A stretch of DNA of 64,000 bases from Eubacterium sp. CAG:274. Its GTDB lineage: Bacteria; Bacillota; Clostridia; Lachnospirales; CAG-274. This document shows positions 51,607 through 60,460 of this stretch, one piece after another (position 1 is the first letter of the stretch; every line of letters begins with the position of its first letter). The notes beneath the pieces were generated by a model. That model searched no databases, was not told where the DNA came from, and saw only the letters and a program-made list of their open reading frames with translations. Position numbers and translations under genes: made by a program. The stretch is from the NCBI GenBank assembly GCA_000432155.1, contig FR888497.1:19404-83403 (forward strand), given 5' to 3'.

Positions 51607-52839
51607 ATGAATAATTTTGCAGTAAATAGAAGTAAATTAAAAAATATCTTAGAAGATAATCAAATGGCAGTAGTTTTTAGTGGAAATCCAGTGCAGAAAT
51701 TAGGCGATGAGTATTTTCCGTTTACGCCTAATAGAAACTTCTACTATTTGACAGGACTTGATAGACCTAAGATGATATATTTTGTGTATAAGTTTAATGG
51801 GGATATAGAGGAATATATTGCTATTGAAAGATATGATGAAATAAAGGCTAAATGGGTAGGAGCTGTAATGTTGCCTGATGAAGTAAGGCAGATTTCAGAT
51901 ATTCAGCAAGTAATATATTTGGATGAATTCGAAGAGAATATTAGCTCTATTATATTTAATAAAAGAATACAAAAATTATATTTAGATTTAGAAAATAGAG
52001 ATTTTTATGCTAATACACCAGCTATTGATTTTGCTAATGAAATTAAAAATAAATATAATTATGTTACAATAGAAAATCTGTTTAATATAATGGCTGATTT
52101 CCGTATGGTTAAAGAGGCTTGGGAAGTAGAGAATATTGTAAAAGCCATTGATATTACAAAAGATGGTATTTACAATATGATGAGAAACTCTAGGGCTGGC
52201 ATGATGGAGTACCAAATAGAATCTTACTTTGATTTTGCTTTAAAACAGCATGGAGTAAAAGATTTTGCTTTTAAAACTATTGCGGCCTCTGGAAAGAATG
52301 CTACAGTTTTGCATTATTCAGATAATAATTCAAAAACAGAAGATGGCGACTTAATTTTATTTGATGTTGGTGCTCAGTATGAATATTATAACGGAGATAT
52401 TTCCAGAACATTCCCTGTAAATGGTAAATTTACAGATAGGCAAAAGACAATTTATAATATAATATTAGAGGGTCAGCAGATTGTAATTGATAAGGCAAAA
52501 GCCGGTATTGAATTTAAGTCATTAAACTGTATTTTGAAGGATTACTATGCTAAGGCATTGTCAAAAATAGGGCTTATTTCAAATGCTGAAGAAGTAAATA
52601 AGTACTACTATCATGGAGTTAGCCATTTATTAGGTCTTGAAACTCATGATGTTGGAAGACACAATGAGGGATTGCTAAAGTCTGGTATGGTTATGACAGT
52701 AGAACCTGGCTTGTATATAGCTGAAGAAGGCATAGGAATTAGAATTGAAGATAATATTCTTATTGAGGATAACGGATGTAGAGTTTTGTCAAAGGATATT
52801 ATAAAAACTGTAGAAGATATTGAGGACTTTATGAAATGA
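51607..52839 (+). CDS. pepP: Aminopeptidase P family protein (Xaa-Pro aminopeptidase)
   Basis: A metallopeptidase of family M24B that removes an N-terminal residue next to proline. The N-terminal creatinase-like domain (FSGNPVQKLGDEYFPFTPNRNF) is followed by the pita-bread catalytic domain. Metal ligands are seen in LFDVGAQYEYYNGDISRTFP (two Asp), HGVSHLLGLETHDVG (His), VEPGLYI (Glu) and GIRIEDNILI (Glu). Length 410 residues. First gene of a tight plus-strand operon; its stop overlaps the next start by 4 bases (ATGA). AGGAGTG precedes the ATG. Confidence 0.93.
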   Translation: MNNFAVNRSKLKNILEDNQMAVVFSGNPVQKLGDEYFPFTPNRNFYYLTGLDRPKMIYFVYKFNGDIEEYIAIERYDEIKAKWVGAVMLPDEVRQISDIQQVIYLDEFEENISSIIFNKRIQKLYLDLENRDFYANTPAIDFANEIKNKYNYVTIENLFNIMADFRMVKEAWEVENIVKAIDITKDGIYNMMRNSRAGMMEYQIESYFDFALKQHGVKDFAFKTIAASGKNATVLHYSDNNSKTEDGDLILFDVGAQYEYYNGDISRTFPVNGKFTDRQKTIYNIILEGQQIVIDKAKAGIEFKSLNCILKDYYAKALSKIGLISNAEEVNKYYYHGVSHLLGLETHDVGRHNEGLLKSGMVMTVEPGLYIAEEGIGIRIEDNILIEDNGCRVLSKDIIKTVEDIEDFMK

Positions 52840-53531
52840 TAAAAGCTGAAAAAGAGCTTTATTTGCCAACGAGGCACTATTTTGAAAAGCAAGGTTTTTC
52901 TGTAGATGGTGAAGTTAAAAATTGTGATTTAGTAGCAATTAAAAATGACATTGTCGTAGTAGCTGAGTTAAAGAAAACTTTTAATATTTCGTTAGTTTAT
53001 CAACTTATGGAAAGAAAAAATATTACTCCATATGTATATGCTGTTATTTTTAGACCTAAGAATTTCAGAGACAAAAAGACTAAGCAAATGCTTAAATTGG
53101 TTAAATTATTAGGTGTTGGATTACTTGTTGTAAGCGATGCTAGTGGTATCATTGAGGAAATTGTAGCTCCAAATAATGATATTTCAAATATTAAGGTAAA
53201 TACTAAAAAAAGAAATATAGTATCGAAAGAGTTTAATAAACGAGAATTTAGAGAAAATACAGGTGGGGTAAATAGAAAAAAGATACTTACAGCATATAGA
53301 GAAAACTCTATTGCTGCACTTTGTGTTGCTAATACATATAGTGTTGTAGAAACTAGGAAAGTAAAGGACAATATAAAAAAAGCGGTTCAATCAAATTATT
53401 ATGATTGGTTCTATAGAATAAAAATAGGAGTGTATGGTGCTACTGAAAAAGGATTACAAGCTATGAAAAATAGTGAATTTCAGGAAGTAGTTTTATTTTA
53501 CAAAAGTGAGGTAGAAAAATGTTTAAAATAG
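52836..53531 (+). CDS. DUF2161 family protein, PD-(D/E)XK nuclease-like
   Basis: 231 residues matching the DUF2161 pattern. The nuclease-like core is visible early: NCDLVAIKNDIVVVAELKK, in which Asp, then Glu-x-Lys, fit the PD-(D/E)XK metal site. This is followed by LVYQLMERKNITPYVYAVI and a C-terminal domain with a basic stretch (TKKRNIVSKEFNKREFR). The biological role of DUF2161 is not established; nucleic-acid cleavage is inferred from the fold. It overlaps pepP by 4 bases and map by 13, so it is translated as part of the operon. Confidence 0.75.
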   Translation: MIKAEKELYLPTRHYFEKQGFSVDGEVKNCDLVAIKNDIVVVAELKKTFNISLVYQLMERKNITPYVYAVIFRPKNFRDKKTKQMLKLVKLLGVGLLVVSDASGIIEEIVAPNNDISNIKVNTKKRNIVSKEFNKREFRENTGGVNRKKILTAYRENSIAALCVANTYSVVETRKVKDNIKKAVQSNYYDWFYRIKIGVYGATEKGLQAMKNSEFQEVVLFYKSEVEKCLK

Positions 53532-54394
53532 GTAGAAATGATAGATGTTGGTGTGGTAGTGGTAAAAAGTATAAGGCTTGTCATGAGTTTAGTGATGAAC
53601 AGAAACTTCAGCCTTTGGTAGAACAGGGATACCCTATGCCAACAAGAGATTTAATTTTATCCCCTGAACAAATACAGGGTATTAGAGATAGTGCTAAAGT
53701 TTCTATAAATATATTAGACGAAATTGAAAAAATGATAGGTGTAGGAGTTTCTACAGGAGAAATTGATGACCTTGTTGTAAAAATTACAAAAGAAGCAGGT
53801 GGTATTGCTGCCGATTTAGGTTATGAAGGTTTCCCAAAAAGTTGTTGCACATCTATAAACGATGTAATTTGTCATGGTATCCCAAATCATAATGAAAAGT
53901 TAAAAGATGGGGATATTGTAAATGTAGATATTACTACAATAATAAATGGTTACTATTCAGATATGAGTAGAATGTTTATGATTGGAAATGTAAGCGATGA
54001 AGCTCGAAAATTATGTGAAGTAACAAAAGAGTGTATGTTAGAGGGTATAAAATCAGTAAAACCATATACTCCAGTAGGCAACATAGGAAATGTTATAAAT
54101 GATATTGCTGATAAAAATGGATATAGTGTAGTTAGAGCTTTATGTGGACATGGTGTTGGTCTTAAATTTCATAATGACCCTATGGTAAATCATTTTAGAA
54201 CTGATAGAAAAACTATGATTCTTGTACCTGGTATGGTATTTACTGTTGAGCCTATGATAAATGCTGGTTCTTATGATTGTACAATAGACGAAGATGACGG
54301 TTGGACAGTAAGAACAATTGATGGTAGCTTATCTGCTCAATGGGAACATACTGTTGTTGTAACAGAAGATGGTATAGAAATTCTTACATTATAA
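53519..54394 (+). CDS. map: Methionine aminopeptidase with N-terminal SEC-C zinc motif
   Basis: Removes initiator methionine after deformylation. Residues 1-24 are a SEC-C zinc motif (FKIGRNDRCWCGSGKKYKAC, then H), which in some bacterial methionine aminopeptidases helps ribosome contact. The M24A catalytic domain follows with metal ligands in VNVDITTIINGYYSDMSRMF (two Asp), CGHGVGLKFHNDP (His), VEPMINAG (Glu) and AQWEHTVVV (Glu). Length 291 residues, about 40 more than the plain bacterial enzyme. The start overlaps the previous gene by 13 bases, with GAGGTAG upstream. def and fmt, its partner functions, lie near the start of the window. Confidence 0.95.
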   Translation: MFKIGRNDRCWCGSGKKYKACHEFSDEQKLQPLVEQGYPMPTRDLILSPEQIQGIRDSAKVSINILDEIEKMIGVGVSTGEIDDLVVKITKEAGGIAADLGYEGFPKSCCTSINDVICHGIPNHNEKLKDGDIVNVDITTIINGYYSDMSRMFMIGNVSDEARKLCEVTKECMLEGIKSVKPYTPVGNIGNVINDIADKNGYSVVRALCGHGVGLKFHNDPMVNHFRTDRKTMILVPGMVFTVEPMINAGSYDCTIDEDDGWTVRTIDGSLSAQWEHTVVVTEDGIEILTL

Positions 54395-54407
54395 GGAGGA
54401 AATCTCT

Positions 54408-55211
54408 ATGAGGAATATCAATATATGGAACGGTACACCTTTAGGATATAACAAAGAATATGATGATGTGAATTTAGGACTTCCTAGATTAGATGAATTT
54501 GCTATAAATGATGGTAAAAAACATCCATGTATTTTGATTATTCCTGGTGGGGGATATGACCATTTATCTGACCATGAAGGCGAAAATGTAGCTATTGAGT
54601 TAAACAAACTTGGAATATCTGCTTTTGTTTTGTACTATAGAATTGCACCTTATCGTCATCCTATATATTTATATGATATAAAAAGGACTATGAGGTACAT
54701 AAGATATAATGCAGAAAAATATGGTATCTATGAAGATAAAATAGGTATAATGGGTTTTTCAGCTGGCGGACATTTGGCTTGTATTTGTGCTGAAAATGTT
54801 AATAAATTCGAATATGAACCTATTGATGATATAGATAAGGTTTCATCAAGACCTGATATACTTTGTTTGTGTTATCCAGTAGTAACTATATCTAAAGAAA
54901 TAGCACATAAACGCTCTGGAGATAATATGGCAGGCGATGATATGGAAATAAGAAAAGCCTTATCTTGTGAGCTTGCTGTACCAGATGATATGCCACCTAC
55001 ATTTGTGTGGCATACTTTCGAAGATAAGAGTGTTGACTGTAGAAATTCTTTAGAACTTGGCATAGCAATGAAAGAAAAAGAAGTGCCATTTGAAATGCAC
55101 ATTTTCCAAAAGGGTAGACATGGACTTGATTTTGCTAATGGTGTTGAAGGAACAGAAAAATGGTTTGAATTATTTTTAACTTGGGCTAAAATACAAAAAT
55201 TTATCATATAG
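54408..55211 (+). CDS. Alpha/beta hydrolase (esterase-like)
   Basis: 267 residues with the alpha/beta-hydrolase layout: an oxyanion-type loop CILIIPGGGYDHLSDHEGE, the nucleophile elbow IGIMGFSAGGHLA (Ser), an acid in VWHTFEDKSVD, and a late His in GRHGLDFANG. The pattern is like acetyl-esterase/xylan-esterase relatives (BD-FAE type). No signal peptide is present, so it acts inside the cell. It lies 13 bases after map with AAGGAGG before its ATG and is part of the same operon. Substrate not known. Confidence 0.85.
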   Translation: MRNINIWNGTPLGYNKEYDDVNLGLPRLDEFAINDGKKHPCILIIPGGGYDHLSDHEGENVAIELNKLGISAFVLYYRIAPYRHPIYLYDIKRTMRYIRYNAEKYGIYEDKIGIMGFSAGGHLACICAENVNKFEYEPIDDIDKVSSRPDILCLCYPVVTISKEIAHKRSGDNMAGDDMEIRKALSCELAVPDDMPPTFVWHTFEDKSVDCRNSLELGIAMKEKEVPFEMHIFQKGRHGLDFANGVEGTEKWFELFLTWAKIQKFII

Positions 55212-55232
55212 TTTTATGAGGTGAAATTATAT

Positions 55233-55508
55233 ATGAAAAATTGCCAAAGCCTACTAGATAAAGAAGTTATAAATATTCGTGATGGTTGCAGAATGGGCTG
55301 TGTGTGCGATATAGTAGTGAATGTTAAACTTGGTACAGTAGCATATATAATTGTGCCCATTGACGGAGGTTTTTTCTCTTTTTCTCAAAAGAAAAAGCAG
55401 TATGTAATAAATTGGTGTAATGTAGTTCAGGTAGGCGATGATGTTATTTTAGTTGATGTTTGTATTGCCGATGTAATAAAAATTTGTGAGGATAAAGATG
55501 CTAAATAA
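55233..55508 (+). CDS. YlmC/YmxH-family PRC-barrel sporulation protein
   Basis: A 91-residue protein of the YlmC/YmxH family: KEVINIRDGCRMGCVCDIVVN, then VAYIIVPIDGG and VINWCNVVQVGDDVILVDV, a PRC-barrel fold. Members are widespread in spore-forming Firmicutes and often lie in or near sporulation and cell-division genes; their exact role is unsettled. I chose the ATG at 55233, ten bases after GAGGTG, instead of a GTG inside that ribosome binding site. It overlaps the following methyltransferase gene by 11 bases. Confidence 0.82.
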   Translation: MKNCQSLLDKEVINIRDGCRMGCVCDIVVNVKLGTVAYIIVPIDGGFFSFSQKKKQYVINWCNVVQVGDDVILVDVCIADVIKICEDKDAK

Positions 55509-56661
55509 AGATGAACTTGTTTCTCAATTAGGAAATATAGTAGATGTGGATACTATTCATGGAGTAACTGTAAGTAATCCAATAAAGAAAAATACAGAAC
55601 TTGGAACAAAGATAAAAATTGTTCCTGTACTTGTAAAAAATAAGAAAAGTTTTCAATTTTCAAAATATGTAGGGGAAAAGGTTTTTCATAATAATTGTGA
55701 CTTAAATAATTTTTTCAATGTTTTAGTTGAGGAAATGGAAACTAATTTTAAACAATGTGAAATTGTTGCAAATAAAAGACTTACAATTCTTATGAATAAA
55801 AAGAAGCAGTTTACATTAACAGGTGTAAAAGAAAATTTAAGTGTAAATGCAAAGGCTGTTTCTCATAATAAAGCGAAGCAATATATTTTACCAGATGGTC
55901 AGTATGTAGACTGGATGTATAAATTAGGTCTTATTGACAAGAATGGTGTTGTACTTGCCCATAGACAGAAAAAATTTAGACAGATAAATAAATTTTTAGA
56001 AATGCTTCGAGATGTTGAAAAACATATACCTGAAAATTCAACAATTGTTGATATGGGTTGTGGTAAAAGCTATTTAACATTTGCTACATATTACTATTTT
56101 AATGTTATAAAGAATAAAAATGTAAAAATAGATGGCTATGATTTAAAGAAAGATGTAGTTGAGTATTGTAATTCTCTTTCAGAAAAATTTGGCTTTGATA
56201 ATTTGAAGTTTTACTGTAAGGATATCGCTGAAATAGACAATGATGATAATAAAATTTCTATGATTATTACTCTCCATGCCTGCGATACAGCAACTGATTA
56301 TGCTATTTATCATGGTATAAGATGGAATTGTAATGTTATTATAAATGTGCCTTGTTGTCAGCATGAATTATTCCATCAAATGAAGAATAGTGCTTTCCCT
56401 ATGATTACCGAGCATGGAATATTAAAAGAAAGGTTTGCGGCAATGCTTACTGATTCCATTAGGTCAAGAATTTTAAATCTTGTAGGTTATAAATCAGAAA
56501 TTATGGAATTTATAGAAATAGAAAATACTCCAAAAAATTTGATGATTCGTTCTATAAAAAATAATAAACCAATGGATAATGATAAAAAACATGAATTGGA
56601 TGAAATAATTGAGCAATATGGAATATCTCCAACATTATATAATTTAATATTTAAGCAATAA
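55498..56661 (+). CDS. SAM-dependent methyltransferase (Methyltransf_32 type)
   Basis: 388 residues. The N-terminal half has no motif I can name but is rich in Lys and Asn. The C-terminal half is a class I methyltransferase with SAM loop IVDMGCGKSYLTFATYYYF, an acidic residue in KIDGYDLKKD, then ITLHACDTATDYAIYHG and VPCCQHELF, which fit the Methyltransf_32 group. The substrate is unknown; RNA is a common guess for this group but is not shown. The ATG at 55498 follows GAGG by 7 bases and lies inside the end of the previous gene. A terminator follows. Confidence 0.82.
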   Translation: MLNKDELVSQLGNIVDVDTIHGVTVSNPIKKNTELGTKIKIVPVLVKNKKSFQFSKYVGEKVFHNNCDLNNFFNVLVEEMETNFKQCEIVANKRLTILMNKKKQFTLTGVKENLSVNAKAVSHNKAKQYILPDGQYVDWMYKLGLIDKNGVVLAHRQKKFRQINKFLEMLRDVEKHIPENSTIVDMGCGKSYLTFATYYYFNVIKNKNVKIDGYDLKKDVVEYCNSLSEKFGFDNLKFYCKDIAEIDNDDNKISMIITLHACDTATDYAIYHGIRWNCNVIINVPCCQHELFHQMKNSAFPMITEHGILKERFAAMLTDSIRSRILNLVGYKSEIMEFIEIENTPKNLMIRSIKNNKPMDNDKKHELDEIIEQYGISPTLYNLIFKQ

Positions 56662-56667
56662 GATTTT

Positions 56668-56698
56668 AAAGGATAACGGAAAGAATGTTATCCTTTTT
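56668..56698 (+). terminator. Terminator of the pepP-methyltransferase operon
   Basis: A perfect 10-bp stem AAAGGATAAC / GTTATCCTTT with a 9-base loop, followed by TTT. Confidence 0.85.
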
Positions 56699-56723
56699 GC
56701 ATATATATTATTTGGTGATGATA

Positions 56724-58265
56724 TTGGTAGAAGTAATTATTAAATATAATGGAAATATAGAAAATATAATGGGAAATTTAGGAGCAACAGTAGAAATTTT
56801 ATCTAGTAGCTTTGCTATTATTCAAATACCACCAGATAATATAGAAAAGTTGGAAAATTATACAGAAATAGAGTATATAGAACTGCCTAAAAATTTGTTT
56901 TTTATGTTGGAACAAGGGAAAAGGAGTTCCTGTATAATCGTAGATAATAATAATAATATAGATGGCTTAACAGGAGCGGGAGTAATCGTAGGAATAATAG
57001 ATTCTGGTATAGATTATCAAAATAGTATATTTAAAAATCCAGACGGTACAACCAGAATAGATAGCATATATGAAGTTGATGGAGAAACTTTCTATAGGGA
57101 TGATATTAATACAGGAAATATTAATCATATAGATAGATATGGACATGGTACTCAAGTTGCTAGTATTGCAGTAGGAAACAATGGAATTGCAAACAAATCA
57201 GATATAATTGTGGTAAAAATAGGAAAAAATGAGTTTTTTGCTTCTACAACAGATATAATGAGAGGTATAAGTTACATTATAAATAGGGCGATATTACTAG
57301 AAAAACCAGTAGTTATAAATATTTCATATGGTACAAATGACGGTTCTCATGATGGTAATTCTCTTTTTGAAGAATATATTAACGAAATGGCTGCGTCTTA
57401 TAAAGTTTCTATAATTGTAGCATCAGGAAACGAAGGAAACAAGGGACATCACTTTAGAGGTTTTTTGGAAAATAATAGTATATTAGATATGGAATTTAAT
57501 GTTGCAAGTGATATTTCTTCTATGTATTTAAGTATATGGAGTTCTTTTTCCGATGAATTCGAAATTGAAATCTTTTCACCTTTAGGAGATAGAGGCGGAC
57601 CTATGAGAAAAGAAAATATGACATATAGATATAGATTAGGAAATACTATAACATCTATTGTCTTTAGAAATTCTACACCTTATAATTTGGATAATGAAAT
57701 ATATATACGGCTAGAGGGGGCAAGTAAGTTTGTTGATAATGGTATATGGAAAATACGATTTTATGGACAAAATGTTATAAATGGTCAAATTGATGCTTGG
57801 TTGCCGGTAAATGAGGCTGTTGGTGGCGATACGGCATTTATTATACCAAATACCGATACAACACTTACAATTCCGTCTACATCAGAAAGGGTAATTACAG
57901 TTGGAGCATATGATTCGGCAAATATTTCAACTGTAGGATTTTCCGGTAGAGGATATACTAGAGCGACAGAATATATAAAACCTGATTTAGTAGCACCTGG
58001 AGTTAATATTTTAACAACAACTGTTGGGGAAAGTATTACCTCGTTTACAGGCACAAGTGCGGCAGCACCATTTGTAGCTGGTAGTGCAGCATTGCTTATG
58101 GAATGGGGAATAGTAGATAGAAATGATATATTCCTTTATGGAGAACGCCTTAAAGCTTTTTTATGCAATGGAGCAATTCGTGATAATAGTAGAGAATATC
58201 CTAATAGAGAATGGGGATATGGTAGGCTATGCTTAAAAAATACATTAGATTTACTAAAAAAATAG
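56724..58265 (+). CDS. Subtilisin-like S8 peptidase, Csp-like
   Basis: A 513-residue serine protease of the subtilase family. The triad is complete: Asp93 in GIIDSGID, His141 in YGHGTQVAS and Ser445 in TGTSAAAPF. The N-terminal region (VEVIIKYNGNIENIMGNLGA) is a short propeptide-like domain, and between His and Ser a long insertion (about residues 255-375) fits the jelly-roll domain of the clostridial Csp proteases that work in spore germination. No signal peptide is seen. I take the TTG at 56724 with GGTGAT before it; an ATG at 56718 overlaps that site. It begins 25 bases after a terminator. Confidence 0.82.
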   Translation: MVEVIIKYNGNIENIMGNLGATVEILSSSFAIIQIPPDNIEKLENYTEIEYIELPKNLFFMLEQGKRSSCIIVDNNNNIDGLTGAGVIVGIIDSGIDYQNSIFKNPDGTTRIDSIYEVDGETFYRDDINTGNINHIDRYGHGTQVASIAVGNNGIANKSDIIVVKIGKNEFFASTTDIMRGISYIINRAILLEKPVVINISYGTNDGSHDGNSLFEEYINEMAASYKVSIIVASGNEGNKGHHFRGFLENNSILDMEFNVASDISSMYLSIWSSFSDEFEIEIFSPLGDRGGPMRKENMTYRYRLGNTITSIVFRNSTPYNLDNEIYIRLEGASKFVDNGIWKIRFYGQNVINGQIDAWLPVNEAVGGDTAFIIPNTDTTLTIPSTSERVITVGAYDSANISTVGFSGRGYTRATEYIKPDLVAPGVNILTTTVGESITSFTGTSAAAPFVAGSAALLMEWGIVDRNDIFLYGERLKAFLCNGAIRDNSREYPNREWGYGRLCLKNTLDLLKK

Positions 58266-58287
58266 AGGGCTTTTTTACAAGCCCTCT
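58264..58287. terminator. Bidirectional terminator between the Csp-like gene and DAHP synthase
   Basis: A perfect 9-bp stem AGAGGGCTT / AAGCCCTCT with a 6-base loop. On the minus strand TATTTTTTTA follows, so it mainly ends the DAHP synthase gene; it lies between convergent genes. Confidence 0.82.
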
Positions 58288-58294
58288 AAGTAGA

Positions 58295-59335
58295 TTAATC
58301 TAATAAATCAATCATTTCTAATAATAATGTCTTTGTATCTTCAAAGCTAAGACAAGGGTCAGTAATAGACTTACCATATACATGCTCAACTTCTGGTGAA
58401 CACTTCTGATTTCCACCTTCGATATAACTTTCAATCATAACACCCTTAACAAGTTTCTTTAACTCTGGGTTATATCTTCTTGAATGAAGAACATCTTTTA
58501 CAATTCTAGGCTGTTCTTCGTGTCTTTTCTTTGAATTTGAGTGGTTTGCATCAACGATAATAGCAGGATTAGCATATCCAGCCTTCTTGTACATTTCGTT
58601 TGCAAGCATTAAATCTTCATAGTGGTAATTCTGAATGTTATTACCATGTTTATTTACAGAACCACGCATAATAGCATGAGCAAGAGGATTACCAGTTGTC
58701 ATTACTTCATAACCGTTGTAGAGGAAGTCGTGAGGAGACTGGGCAGCCTTAATAGAGTTAAACATTACAGAAAGGTCGCCACTTGTAGGATTTTTCATAC
58801 CAACAGGGCAGTCAATACCACTAGCTGTAAGTCTGTGCTGCTGATTTTCTACACTTCTTGCACCAATAGCAATATATGATAAAATATCTTCAACAAAAGG
58901 TAAGTTTGATGGATAAAGCATTTCGTCAGCAAGAGGCATTCCAGTTTCTTCAATTACTCTCAAATACATGCGTCTAATAGCTTTGATACCTTCAACCATA
59001 TTTGGAGCACCTTCTGGGTCTGGCTGGTGCATCATACCTTTATAACCCTCGCCAGTTGTTCTTGGCTTACCAGTGTATACACGAGGAACGATAAACATTT
59101 TATCAGCAACCTGTTTCTTTACTTCGTTTAATCTTCTCATGTAATCGCAAACAGCTTCTTCATCATCAGCAGAGCAAGGTCCAACAATAACAACGAATCT
59201 ATTATCTTTGCCTGTAAATATATCTTTTAACTGTTTATCGTTTTCGTCTTTAATAGCCTTTAATTCTGGAGAAATAGGTTCCATTTTTTTAATTTCTTCA
59301 GGTGTAGGCATTAATCTTATGTTCTTAAAACTCAT
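58295..59335 (-). CDS. aroF: 3-deoxy-7-phosphoheptulonate synthase (DAHP synthase)
   Basis: The first enzyme of the shikimate pathway, joining PEP and erythrose 4-phosphate. This is the class I AroFGH type of 346 residues. Markers are FVVIVGPCSADDEEAV, RVYTGKPRTTGEGYKGM, the metal ligands in GARSVENQQHR (Glu) and IVDANHSNS (Asp/His), and the ending SITDPCLSFEDT. I use aroF as the generic symbol; the sensitivity to aromatic amino acids (AroF, AroG or AroH) cannot be assigned by eye. AGGGAG precedes the ATG. It is a single-gene unit. Its erythrose 4-phosphate substrate can be supplied by the transketolase encoded in this window. Confidence 0.94.
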   Translation of the reverse strand: MSFKNIRLMPTPEEIKKMEPISPELKAIKDENDKQLKDIFTGKDNRFVVIVGPCSADDEEAVCDYMRRLNEVKKQVADKMFIVPRVYTGKPRTTGEGYKGMMHQPDPEGAPNMVEGIKAIRRMYLRVIEETGMPLADEMLYPSNLPFVEDILSYIAIGARSVENQQHRLTASGIDCPVGMKNPTSGDLSVMFNSIKAAQSPHDFLYNGYEVMTTGNPLAHAIMRGSVNKHGNNIQNYHYEDLMLANEMYKKAGYANPAIIVDANHSNSKKRHEEQPRIVKDVLHSRRYNPELKKLVKGVMIESYIEGGNQKCSPEVEHVYGKSITDPCLSFEDTKTLLLEMIDLLD

Positions 59336-59367
59336 TACTTCACTCCCTTAAATATATCAATGTATTA

Positions 59368-59396
59368 ATAATACATATATTTTTATGTAAAGTCAA
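59368..59396 (-). promoter_or_regulatory. Promoter of the DAHP synthase gene
   Basis: On the minus strand TTGACT (plus 59391-59396), a 17-base spacer, TATTAT (59368-59373), about 30 bases before the gene. Confidence 0.65.
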
Positions 59397-59478
59397 GATA
59401 ATTAGTGTAAAATCGACAAGGCAAGATTAAAACAATAGTGCCAATAACGAAAATTTTTCGTAAATTTTTAATTGCTTT

Positions 59479-59715
59479 TTAGAACATAGAACTGTTACCA
59501 TAGTCTATACCGTTATCTGTAATAGTCATTCTTGCTTTGTCATCTGAAATGAACTTTATATTTACATATCCTAAAGACTCAAGCTCATTTATTGCATCTT
59601 TAAATCTCTTTATTTGATTTGGATTTTTTGTGTTGTATTTAAAACAATAAACATCTCCACCCATTGTATAAGATTGATAAAGTTTATCAAAAATTTCTGA
59701 TGCTATTTTATTCAT
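59479..59715 (-). CDS. Small uncharacterised protein, 78 residues
   Basis: I do not recognise a family. The protein (MNKIASEIFDKLYQSYTMGG...) is soluble, with a predicted alpha start, then RFKDAINELESLGYVNIKF and DDKARMTITDNGIDY, an arrangement like a helix followed by a beta hairpin that recalls a small winged-helix domain. A good ribosome binding site (AAAGGAG, 11 bases from the ATG) and a minus-strand promoter support expression. It is divergent from the rubrerythrin gene and lies between it and DAHP synthase. A DNA-binding role is only a guess. Confidence 0.6.
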   Translation of the reverse strand: MNKIASEIFDKLYQSYTMGGDVYCFKYNTKNPNQIKRFKDAINELESLGYVNIKFISDDKARMTITDNGIDYGNSSMF

Positions 59716-59753
59716 TGTGTTTTAATCTCCTTTAAAAATATTTATATTTCAAT

Positions 59754-59782
59754 ATTATACAGTAAAAATATATTTAATTCAA
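59754..59782 (-). promoter_or_regulatory. Promoter of the 78-residue protein gene
   Basis: On the minus strand TTGAAT (plus 59777-59782), a 17-base spacer and a perfect TATAAT (59754-59759). Confidence 0.65.
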
Positions 59783-59841
59783 GTTTGCAATATTTGAATA
59801 AAATTTTGAAGAGAATACACAATATTGTAAGAGGTGATATT

Positions 59842-60429
59842 ATGAATTTTTCTGAAAGTAAAACAAAAGAAAATTTAATGAGAGCTTTTGCAGGAGAAAG
59901 TCAAGCTAGAAATAGGTATATATTTAGTGCTCACAAGGCTAAAAAAGATGGATTGTTTGTTATAGAGAGTGTATTTGAATTTACGGCAAAACAAGAAGAA
60001 GCTCATGCAAAGGTTTTTTATGATAGTTTGGCTAGTGAGGCTGCTCAAAATATAAAAATTGATGGTAATTATCCTGTAGATATATACGAAGATACATTAC
60101 ATTTATTAAGAACAGCACAACACAATGAATTTCAAGAATACGAACATGATTATAGAAAATTTTCGGAAATAGCGGAGCAAGAGGGTTTTTCAAATATATC
60201 AAAGATTTTTTCGAATATAGCAAATGTAGAGAAAACTCATGGAGATAGATTTGGAAAATTTGCAGATTTATATGAACAGGGAAAATTGTTTGTTTCAGAA
60301 ATAGAAACACAATGGATGTGTTTAAATTGTGGGTATATTTTTACAGGAACAAAAGCCCCTGAAAAATGTCCTATTTGTAAACATGACAGAGGCTTTTTTG
60401 TAAGATTAGAGCTTTCACCCTATAGATAA
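59842..60429 (+). CDS. rbr: Rubrerythrin
   Basis: A non-haem iron peroxidase used by anaerobes to remove hydrogen peroxide. The N-terminal ferritin-like four-helix domain has the diiron ligand patterns FAGESQARNRY, FTAKQEEAHAK, AQHNEFQEYEHDYRKF and NVEKTHGDRFGKF. The C-terminal rubredoxin-like iron site is CLNCGYIF...APEKCPICK. Start at the ATG at 59842, with AGAGGTGAT upstream, gives 195 residues, the usual size. It is monocistronic and divergent from the small protein gene. It pairs in function with the flavodiiron protein earlier in the window. Confidence 0.94.
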   Translation: MNFSESKTKENLMRAFAGESQARNRYIFSAHKAKKDGLFVIESVFEFTAKQEEAHAKVFYDSLASEAAQNIKIDGNYPVDIYEDTLHLLRTAQHNEFQEYEHDYRKFSEIAEQEGFSNISKIFSNIANVEKTHGDRFGKFADLYEQGKLFVSEIETQWMCLNCGYIFTGTKAPEKCPICKHDRGFFVRLELSPYR

Positions 60430-60448
60430 AAGGCATTAATTTGCCTTT
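60429..60448. terminator. Weak bidirectional terminator between rubrerythrin and asnB
   Basis: AAAGGCA / TGCCTTT (7 bp, 6-base loop) between the convergent genes, with only short T-rich tails. Confidence 0.5.
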
Positions 60449-60460
60449 ACATATTGAGTG

